From an uncultured Prevotella sp. (lineage in GTDB: Bacteria > Bacteroidota > Bacteroidia > Bacteroidales > Bacteroidaceae), in NCBI GenBank assembly GCA_905373605.1, contig CAJPTO010000197.1:1-5873 (forward strand): a DNA stretch of 5,873 bases. Direction: 5' to 3'. The position numbers were made by a program, and so were the translations under genes. Shown here piece after piece: positions 1 through 4,988 of this stretch. Position 1 is the first letter of the stretch, and each line of letters starts with the position of its first letter. Under the pieces are notes generated by a model. It was given only the letters and a program-made list of their open reading frames with translations. It searched no databases and was not told the origin of the DNA.

Positions 1-535
1 CCAAGATAACTTTGAAGTCTGCTCGGCAAAATGCTGAAACACAATAAAAGTAAATTTTACGCCTGTTTGGGGTAAAAGCAATCTTTACACCAACAGCAGC
101 AAAGTAGTAGCTGGCGTGAAGAGTATTTCTTAGCCCGAACTGGCGCAAATGCTGCTGCTCAACTTAAGAATGACTTTTCACCTTTCCTTTTTCAAAACCA
201 TCTTTCTTGCAGCTTTATTTTCAAGACACCATCATCTCAGCTTTCTATGTTAAAATATATTGTGAAAATTCTGCATGAAAAAACATGCGTTTCCCTTGAT
301 CCTGAATATCCTTACTGTTAAAGGAAGAGGATACATACTGCATTTTGACGCGTTTTGCTTCTCTAGATTGTCACCTGCAACCGCTTCCGCTCCTCCTTTA
401 TTGTTTCTTTGGGATGCGCTTTTCAACATTCAACGCGCATTTCCGTCCACTTAAGCCCCAAACTTGTCGCTTATATAGAGCCTTAAGTGCGTGCAACCTG
501 TTTTGCATTGGAAATAAAGCAAAATACAACATTTA

Positions 536-588
536 GCAAAGCTATTTGTAAGAGATAGCCAAGCTATCAATGCATTTTGCAAAGCTAT
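536..588. repeat. Phased short direct repeats (GCAAAGCTAT type)
   Basis: GCAAAGCTAT occurs at 536-545 and 579-588, with a variant CCAAGCTATC at 559-568 between them. The shared AGCTAT cores begin at 540, 562 and 583, so they sit 22 and 21 bp apart, about two helical turns. The middle copy is also half of a perfect 6-bp hairpin, GATAGC (554-559) with GCTATC (563-568). Read on the minus strand, the outer copies are TAGCTTTGC, which matches the Bacteroidetes -7 promoter box TAnnTTTG. They could therefore be leftward promoters, binding sites or a small repeat. No gene lies directly downstream on either strand. Confidence 0.4.
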
Positions 589-912
589 CACCTTCAAACA
601 GCCCAGCTAAATGTCCCACTTTGCATGATGTTCTGCCGAAATAGTGCTTAAATCAGCAAAATGGCCTTTTCCCAAACTTGTAAGTCGATTTGCGTTCTTC
701 ATGTTCACCTTGCGTGAAATGGATAAATTGGGTCAGGTTGGCAGTTGGTGATGAGCGAAGCCACTCGCAAGGTTAAAATTCGCGCTATAAATATCTTACA
801 TCTTCTATTCGCAATTTCGCAAACCACACCTGCGTTATGAAGATAAATTTCGTAAGGCTTGCTATTATTATCCAGAATTGGCGTATACTTAAAAACTAGC
901 TTTACAATGCGG

Positions 913-972
913 AACAATTAATGCATTCAACAAACGACTTCACCCCAACAACCATTAATTGTTGGGGCGAAG
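913..972. repeat. Two overlapping, mutually exclusive inverted repeats
   Basis: AACAATTAATG (913-923) is a perfect 11-bp inverted match to CATTAATTGTT (953-963). CCCCAACAA (943-951) is a perfect 9-bp match to TTGTTGGGG (959-967), extended by CTTC/GAAG (938-941 with 969-972) across one mismatch. Both pairings need 959-963, so an RNA of this stretch could form only one at a time, like an attenuator or switch. There is no T-run on the plus side and only a weak one on the minus side (TCGTTTGTTG), so this is not a standard terminator. No gene is near enough to name a target. Confidence 0.5.
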
Positions 973-1328
973 AAAATGATAGCTTAATATAAGGAGAGTA
1001 ACGGGGCACACCCTCATCACTTTGCGGATGTACTGGTGATTGGCTATTCAACAACCTACATGCAGCATTTCACATCTAAGCATCTTTCACACTCAGTAAA
1101 AATTTACGAGTCGTTGAAGTTACGCTCAAGCGAACATGGCATCATCCAATGGTGTTAGCCACAGAACACAAATCCACCATATGCTTCTTACTACATATAA
1201 GAATTGGCAAATCAAGCAAGCTGTGGGGAGATAGCTAAAGTCACTTGTCAAACAGACCAACCTAACAAGGAACCCCCAAAGACTTATGATAAGATGTCAT
1301 TTTTCCGTTTATCACTTACGCAACATGA

Positions 1329-1430
1329 TTATCGTGATTACCAGTGAAAGACACGATAACTAACAACATCAATCGTTATTATAGACGCTCATTGTGCAAC
1401 ACTTGATACACAACTTAGGAAAAACGATTG
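1329..1430. repeat. Cluster of short hairpins downstream of the ompH-like gene
   Basis: TTATCGTG (1329-1336) pairs perfectly with CACGATAA (1352-1359) across a 15-nt loop. CAATCGTT (1370-1377) pairs with AACGATTG (1423-1430), enclosing TTGTG (1392-1396) with CACAA (1409-1413). On the minus strand this would lie about 100-200 nt past the stop of the ompH-like gene, so it could be structured 3' untranslated RNA. One or two 8-bp matches are expected by chance in a region this size, so support is weak. Confidence 0.25.
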
Positions 1431-1526
1431 CTCTTAGCGGCGTTTAACGATGTCGATGCTACAGTTAACGGCACATTAGACTAACTCAATCTGCCAAAGG
1501 GGATAATCCAAAGCCTCTCCGAGCAA

Positions 1527-2144
1527 CTATTTCTTTGTTGCTTCAGCTGTAGCCTTGGCTGGCTTATAAGCCTTGTTCAGCCCTGCAACAACGTCGTTGG
1601 TGATGTCGAAAGCCTTGTCGGCGTAAAGCAAGTTGTCGCCAGCCTTACTCAAAATCAAGCTATACTTCTTATCCTTATTATAATCGTTAAGGAAATGGCG
1701 GATACTATCGCGCAAAGCAGCATTATACTTCTCGGTTTCCACCTGGAACTCGTTGCTCAGGCGTTGGTTGAGCACCTGCAAGTCGGCATTTTGTTTTTGC
1801 AAGCCAGCCTGTATGGCCTCGGCCTGTTCGCGCGTATAAGCGTTCTGTTGAACCTTTTGCTGAAAGTTAGCTGCGGCAGCCTGCAAAGCTTGTTGTTTAG
1901 AGGCCAATGTGCTTTGGATGTTTTGCCCTTTCTTTTGCAGGATAAGAGAATAATCCTTGCAGAATTTGTACTGGCTCATGATGGAGTCTACCTCTACGTA
2001 AGCAATTTTCATTTCAGTAGGGGTACCCTTACTTGTCGTTTCACTCTTGTTCTCGGCCTGCTGGTTCGACTTGTTACATGAAGTGAAAACCAACGTAGCC
2101 AATGCGGCAACAGCCATTGTGCCAAAAATGTTCTTCTTGTTCAT
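1527..2144 (-). CDS. OmpH/Skp-family lipoprotein
   Basis: This 205-residue protein looks like a lipid-anchored member of the OmpH/Skp family, periplasmic chaperones that hold unfolded outer-membrane proteins. Residues 1-22 form a lipoprotein signal (Lys-Lys near the start, hydrophobic core, then VFTSC) with Cys23 as the predicted lipidated residue. A polar linker follows to about residue 44. MKIAYVEVDSIM at 45-56 is the family's first strand. Residues about 65-150 are Gln/Ala/Glu-rich and read as the long coiled-coil arms, and 160-193 (YSLILSKAGDNLLYADKAFD, then ITNDVVAGLN) is the typical closing segment. The residues after Cys23 (NKSNQ) lack the acidic run used for surface export in Bacteroidetes, so I infer that it faces the periplasm. 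The start at 2144 is fixed by the signal peptide. It lies 65 bp downstream of the small membrane protein gene, probably in the same unit. Family assignment is strong; client proteins are unknown. Confidence 0.85.
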   Translation of the reverse strand: MNKKNIFGTMAVAALATLVFTSCNKSNQQAENKSETTSKGTPTEMKIAYVEVDSIMSQYKFCKDYSLILQKKGQNIQSTLASKQQALQAAAANFQQKVQQNAYTREQAEAIQAGLQKQNADLQVLNQRLSNEFQVETEKYNAALRDSIRHFLNDYNKDKKYSLILSKAGDNLLYADKAFDITNDVVAGLNKAYKPAKATAEATKK

Positions 2145-2184
2145 TTAATTATATTTATGTTATTTCATTTTACCCAAATTTGTG

Positions 2185-2214
2185 CAAACTATCAGAATGC
2201 GCGTCGCCATCAAG
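2185..2214 (-). promoter_or_regulatory. Possible internal promoter for the ompH-like gene
   Basis: On the minus strand TAGTTTG (2191-2185) resembles the Bacteroidetes -7 box but with one base fewer between TA and TTTG. CTTG (2214-2211), 19 bp upstream, is a three-of-four match to the -33 TTTG. Transcription would begin near 2178, about 33 nt before the ATG. The gene may equally rely on the promoter upstream of the small membrane protein. Confidence 0.25.
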
Positions 2215-2440
2215 CGTGTTGCACATTGCTTTCACTACGCTCGCTAACAGCGTTAGCAGCCGTTCTACGAGCCTCTTTGTCTTGGTCTATAACGCAATGA
2301 ATACCCTGTTTCCTCAGTCCAGGATTATCGTGTATATGTTGTGAAGAGAACCTTCCGTTCTTTCTAAAAATCAACTTTACAGCCAATAATGCCATTGCGA
2401 TAGCAATTATTAACAGGGATAAGGCCAATGTTTCTATCAT
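2210..2440 (-). CDS. Small single-pass membrane protein, function unknown
   Basis: This is a 76-residue protein with one hydrophobic helix at about residues 3-25, immediately followed by a basic patch (RKNGRF, 26-31), which predicts an N-out/C-in inner-membrane protein with a short cytosolic tail. The core at 26-59 includes HIHDNPGLRKQGIHCVIDQDKEARR with a single cysteine, Cys49. I recall similar small KNG-type membrane proteins in Bacteroides and Prevotella, but could not check this. Residues 60-76 (ANAVSERSESNVQHA-like) look different in character and are encoded by a palindrome-bearing stretch, so the ancestral protein may have ended near Arg59. A good TAnnTTTG promoter lies about 45 bp upstream. 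Transcription probably continues into the ompH-like gene. No function can be assigned. Confidence 0.7.
   Translation of the reverse strand: MIETLALSLLIIAIAMALLAVKLIFRKNGRFSSQHIHDNPGLRKQGIHCVIDQDKEARRTAANAVSERSESNVQHA
2243..2257. repeat. Short palindrome inside the 3' end of the small membrane protein gene
   Basis: GCTAAC (2243-2248) and GTTAGC (2252-2257) form a perfect 6-bp inverted repeat with a 3-base loop, AGC. It encodes part of the ANAVSERSE-like tail of the small membrane protein. The same kind of tail often appears where dispersed palindromic elements run into coding frames, so this may be part of an interspersed repeat. No second copy is present in the window. Confidence 0.4.
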
Positions 2441-2446
2441 TTTGTT

Positions 2447-2454
2447 TATTTTTG
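2447..2454 (+). promoter_or_regulatory. Probable -7 box of the pepD promoter
   Basis: TATTTTTG matches the Bacteroidetes TAnnTTTG consensus exactly and would start transcription near 2461, leaving a leader of about 70 nt before the pepD ATG at 2531. A clear -33 TTTG is not present at the usual 19-21 bp. The box lies just beside the start codon of the divergent membrane protein gene (2438-2440). Confidence 0.45.
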
Positions 2455-2483
2455 CAATCGGTAAATGCCGTGTTCAAACGCTG

Positions 2484-2517
2484 CAAAGATAATTAATAAT
2501 TTACGAAATCACTCAAA
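2484..2517 (-). promoter_or_regulatory. Promoter of the minus-strand membrane protein / ompH-like unit
   Basis: On the minus strand TATCTTTG (2491-2484) is a perfect -7 box, followed by C as is common in this group. A TTTG at 2517-2514 lies 22 bp upstream, slightly longer than the usual 19-21 bp. Transcription would begin near 2477, about 37 nt before the ATG at 2440. Confidence 0.55.
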
Positions 2518-2530
2518 AAGAAACCAAAAT

Positions 2531-3988
2531 ATGAATAAAAGTAATTTATCTCCGAGCTGCGTCTTCGACCAGTTCAAGCAAATCAATCAAATACCACGCC
2601 CCTCAAAACACGAGGAGAAAATGGTTGCCTACCTTAAAGATTTCGCCCAAAAGCACGGCTTAGAGGTGAAAGTTGACGCTGTGAACAACGTTATCATCCG
2701 CAAACCTGCCACTAAAGGCATGGAAGACAGAAAGGTTGTTATCCTGCAAAGCCACACCGACATGGTGTGCGACAAGCTTGTCGACGTGGAGTTCGACTTC
2801 GACAAAGACCCCATCCAAACTTATGTAGACGGCGAATGGATGAAGGCTAAGGGCACTACCCTTGGTGCAGACGACGGTATTGGCGTGGCAATGGCCTTGG
2901 CCGTACTTGAAAGCAACGACATCAAACACGGACCCTTGGAGTGTGTTTTCACTAGCGATGAAGAAACACAGATGACTGGTGCCTCGGGAATGGAGCCTGG
3001 TTTCATGACGGGCGACTGGCTTATCAACCTCGATTCTGAAGATGAAGGCGAGATATTCGTGTCGTGTGCGGGTGGGCGCAGCACACATGCCGTATTCCAT
3101 TTCGAAAGAGAAAACGCCCCCAAAGACCATTTCTTCTTGCAACTTTCGGTAAAAGGTCTCACTGGCGGTCACTCGGGCGACGACATCAATAAGAAACGCG
3201 CCAACGCCATTAAGCTTCTTGCTCGTTTTGTATATCTGGAGCAAGAGAAATACGACGTTCGCTTGGCCAGTTTCAATTCGGGCAAGCTGCATAACGCCAT
3301 TCCTCGCGACGGACGCGTGATAATGGCTGTTCCTAACGATGTTAAAGAGAACGTTCGTGCCGACTGGAATGTGTTTGCACACGAAGTGGCCGATGAGTTT
3401 CACGTTACCGACACCGCAATGGAGTTTGCAATGGAAAGCGCAAACGCCGAAAAGGTAATGCCGGCCGACGTTAGTCGCCGCCTCATCATGGCCTTGCAAG
3501 GCATAACCAATGGTGTTTTTGCCATCTGTCAAGACCCAGCCTTGGGCGGAATGGTGGAAACATCAAGCAACATCGCTGTGGTGAAAACCACCGAGAACAC
3601 CGTAGACTTGCTGGCTTCGCAACGCAGTAACGTGATGAGCAACCTCACCAATCAATGCAATTCTGTTGGCGCAGTGCTTAAGTTGGCTGGTGCAGAAGTG
3701 GAACAGACAGATGGTTATCCCGCTTGGCAGATGAACCCCAACAGCGAACTCACCAAGGTTGCTGCCGAATCTTACAAACGCATCTTCGGCAAAGACCCCA
3801 TTGTTCGCGGCATTCACGCCGGATTGGAGTGCGGACAGTTCGCCACAAGCTATCCCCACATGGATATGGTTTCGTTCGGACCCACACTTCGCGATGTACA
3901 TACGCCCGACGAACGTCTGCTTATCCCCACCGTGCAAATGGTATGGGATCATTTACTAGACATTCTCAAAAACGTTCCAGCCAAATAA
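2531..3988 (+). CDS. pepD: Aminoacyl-histidine dipeptidase (PepD, M20 family)
   Basis: PepD is a two-metal cytosolic dipeptidase that cleaves Xaa-His dipeptides such as carnosine and some other unblocked dipeptides. At 485 residues it matches the usual family length. The metal and catalytic residues are all visible: His75 and Asp77 in SHTDMV, Asp114 in GADDGIG, Glu144-Glu145 in TSDEETQ, Asp168 in INLDSEDEG and His457 in DVHTPDERL. His214 in TGGHSGDD is the conserved lid-domain histidine. The catalytic domain covers about 1-182 and 395-485, with the lid/dimerisation domain between. There is no signal peptide. The frame is open back to an ATG at 2465, but those 22 extra residues are not family-like and run across the divergent promoter, so I chose the ATG at 2531, where the A-rich upstream DNA is typical. 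The downstream lipoprotein starts 3 bp after the stop, suggesting one transcript. Confidence 0.93.
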   Translation: MNKSNLSPSCVFDQFKQINQIPRPSKHEEKMVAYLKDFAQKHGLEVKVDAVNNVIIRKPATKGMEDRKVVILQSHTDMVCDKLVDVEFDFDKDPIQTYVDGEWMKAKGTTLGADDGIGVAMALAVLESNDIKHGPLECVFTSDEETQMTGASGMEPGFMTGDWLINLDSEDEGEIFVSCAGGRSTHAVFHFERENAPKDHFFLQLSVKGLTGGHSGDDINKKRANAIKLLARFVYLEQEKYDVRLASFNSGKLHNAIPRDGRVIMAVPNDVKENVRADWNVFAHEVADEFHVTDTAMEFAMESANAEKVMPADVSRRLIMALQGITNGVFAICQDPALGGMVETSSNIAVVKTTENTVDLLASQRSNVMSNLTNQCNSVGAVLKLAGAEVEQTDGYPAWQMNPNSELTKVAAESYKRIFGKDPIVRGIHAGLECGQFATSYPHMDMVSFGPTLRDVHTPDERLLIPTVQMVWDHLLDILKNVPAK

Positions 3989-3991
3989 ACA

Positions 3992-4387
3992 ATGAAACAG
4001 AAACACGTCTTTATGCTTCTTGCCGCCATTGCGCTCACTTTCACGGCAATGAGTTGCGGCAAACGCCATTCGGCCAAGCAATTGGTTGAGAACTTTATCG
4101 ACGAGCACACGTCGCTTTCGTCGGTATCGGTTACAGATGTAGGCAAACTCGACTCTACCGACCGCGTAGACAACAGCACCATCAAGGCATTGCAAGCCGA
4201 TGTGAAGAGTGGTGGCTTGTATAAGCCCGACACTAAGTTCGGACAACGCCCCTCTAACACCAAAACGCTGCTGATGCTCCGCATTACGCTCGAAGCAAAA
4301 GACGAGAAGGGCGAGAAGAAACCCTACAAACAGACTTTCTACCTCGACCCCGAACTAACAAGTGTGGTGGCCGTGAAAACGGATTGA
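3992..4387 (+). CDS. Small lipoprotein, function unknown
   Basis: This 131-residue protein has a lipoprotein signal (MKQK, hydrophobic stretch 6-19, AMSC) with Cys22 as the predicted lipidated residue. The residues after it (GKRHSAK) are basic rather than acidic, which argues against surface export and for periplasmic facing; this is inference. Residues about 27-70 look helical with a VGKLDSTDRVDNSTI segment. Residues 90-131 alternate as beta strands (LLMLRITLEAK, KQTFYLDPE, SVVAVKTD). I recognise no named domain. The ATG comes 3 bp after the pepD stop, with no Shine-Dalgarno, so translation may be coupled to pepD. A function linked to peptide use is possible but unproven. Confidence 0.8.
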   Translation: MKQKHVFMLLAAIALTFTAMSCGKRHSAKQLVENFIDEHTSLSSVSVTDVGKLDSTDRVDNSTIKALQADVKSGGLYKPDTKFGQRPSNTKTLLMLRITLEAKDEKGEKKPYKQTFYLDPELTSVVAVKTD

Positions 4388-4388
4388 C

Positions 4389-4558
4389 TTTAGTTTCTTA
4401 GACAATAAGTTTATCGTTCTTCAGTTATTAAGTTTCTGGATTATCGGGTTGTATATACACTTAACCTAAAGTTCACGAACTTAATGCTTAAAAGTTTGGC
4501 GGTGTAGAAGAAAGCACTACCCTGCGAAACTTTAAGCCTCTAAGATTATAAAACTAAA
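4389..4558. repeat. Large imperfect inverted repeat in the trailer of the pepD unit
   Basis: The stretch after the lipoprotein stop has nested inverted arms. TTTAGTTTCTTAGA (4389-4402) pairs with AAACTAAA (4551-4558) and TCTAAG (4539-4544), with a 6-base bulge in the right arm. Inside, GCTTAAAAGTTT (4486-4497) pairs with AAACTTTAAGC (4527-4537) with one bulged A, and AAGTTC/GAACTT forms a small hairpin near 4470. It may be structured 3' RNA or a small mobile-like repeat. No reading frame of note is present. Confidence 0.4.
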
Positions 4559-4576
4559 TTCTACCGCTACAGTAAC

Positions 4577-4621
4577 AACGTCCTGCAAGTGCTTTTACGG
4601 CAACTTGCAGGGCGTTCTTTT
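4577..4621 (+). terminator. Intrinsic terminator of the pepD-lipoprotein unit
   Basis: AACGTCCTGCAAGT (4577-4590) pairs with ACTTGCAGGGCGTT (4603-4616) in a 14-bp stem containing one T-G wobble and a 12-base loop. It is followed by CTTTT (4617-4621). It lies 190 bp after the lipoprotein stop and before the next promoter, so it should separate pepD transcription from the amidohydrolase gene. AACG at the base of the stem also gives some A residues for leftward use. Confidence 0.85.
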
Positions 4622-4698
4622 AGACAGGCATCCTGTTTTGTTCTCTTATCATATACTAAAAAAGGAAGCAGATAACCTACTAATGCGCGGATATTTCG

Positions 4699-4706
4699 TA
4701 TCTTTG
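4699..4706 (+). promoter_or_regulatory. -7 box of the amidohydrolase promoter
   Basis: TATCTTTG followed by C is an exact TAnnTTTG match located between the terminator and the amidohydrolase gene. Transcription would begin near 4713. No good TTTG is seen at -33, so the promoter may be weak or helped by an activator. The result would be an unusually long leader of about 275 nt. Confidence 0.55.
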
Positions 4707-4988
4707 CACTTGTTGGATAACAATAAATTAACAGCGCAAAGCTAAGGCAGGTTCTAAAAATTGCCTTGCTGCATTTCAGCTTTTAGTTGCAAAGCTTTCG
4801 TTTACGGCTGAAAGAGCATGGTGGACTACGCAACTGAAAGCATAGGCGAAAGCTGTTCAGCCAAAACAAAAAGACAACAAAATGCAAAATCATAAAAGGG
4901 AATGGGCTTTTGCGCAGAATTTTTAGTGTCAGCCTTAAGCCTTAGACGAAATGCAACAACAAACTTCGCCCACAAGCCATTTTAACAG
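4707..4988 (+). other. Long leader of the amidohydrolase gene with possible RNA structure
   Basis: About 280 nt separate the promoter from the ATG. AAGGCA (4744-4749) can pair with TGCCTT (4762-4767) in a small hairpin. AGCTTTCG (4793-4800) matches CGAAAGCT (4847-4854), and GGCTGAA (4806-4812) matches TTCAGCC (4856-4862). These two pairings interleave, as in an H-type pseudoknot. CTAAGGC (4742-4748) also matches GCCTTAG (4939-4945) near the far end, which would close the whole domain but competes with the first hairpin. It does not match a riboswitch class that I recognise. A 25-codon frame (4818-4895) lies inside it. Confidence 0.35.

Larger units (their letters stand above)
1..1526. other. 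Long region without a supportable gene
   Basis: About 1.5 kb to the left of the ompH-like gene is interrupted by stops in all frames, and no reading frame has convincing protein character. The longest frames (63 codons from a TTG at 345, and 70 codons on the minus strand at 705-917) show no domain, signal peptide or good start. I saw no tRNA T-loop signature and no transposase. A TAACTTTG at 7-14 fits the Bacteroidetes -7 consensus, but only a 14-codon frame (31-75) follows it. The region does hold repeats, listed separately: 536-588, 913-972 and 1329-1430. No convincing terminator for the minus-strand ompH-like gene is visible; a weak AAACG/CGTTT stem followed by Ts lies on the minus strand at about 1446-1420. 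It could be an accessory spacer, a decayed locus or the site of an uncharacterised RNA. Confidence 0.6.

Noticed and set aside
38..130. Stop-free plus-strand stretch reading NTIKVNFTPVW... that might be the end of a broken gene
   Set aside because: Only 31 codons, preceded by an in-frame TGA at 35-37, and too short to assign to a family.
345..536. 63-codon plus-strand frame in the gene-free region
   Set aside because: It starts at TTG, is rich in Cys, Phe and Arg without any domain or signal peptide, and has no upstream promoter or ribosome site; it looks like a chance open frame.
705..917. 70-codon minus-strand frame
   Set aside because: No recognisable motif or promoter box; composition is not protein-like, and its 3' part overlaps an inverted repeat arm (ACCTTGCG 707-714 with CGCAAGGT 766-773).
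938..972. CCCCAACAA/TTGTTGGGG hairpin as the terminator of the ompH-like unit
   Set aside because: It lies about 550 nt past the stop and lacks a proper T-run on the minus strand.
1695..2081. 128-codon plus-strand frame opposite the ompH-like gene
   Set aside because: Antisense shadow; its Leu-rich content follows from the Gln/Ala-rich codons of the real gene.
2465..2530. N-terminal extension of PepD from the ATG at 2465
   Set aside because: The extra 22 residues are basic and Asn-rich with no family similarity and cross the divergent promoter; the ATG at 2531 gives the normal 485-residue length.
2660..3532. 290-codon minus-strand frame opposite pepD
   Set aside because: It is the antisense shadow of a gene with intact catalytic motifs; no promoter or start signal supports it.
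4737..4744. Minus-strand TAGCTTTG box as a leftward promoter
   Set aside because: It matches the -7 consensus, but it would transcribe into the terminator with no minus-strand gene downstream; GCAAAGCT strings recur in this DNA.
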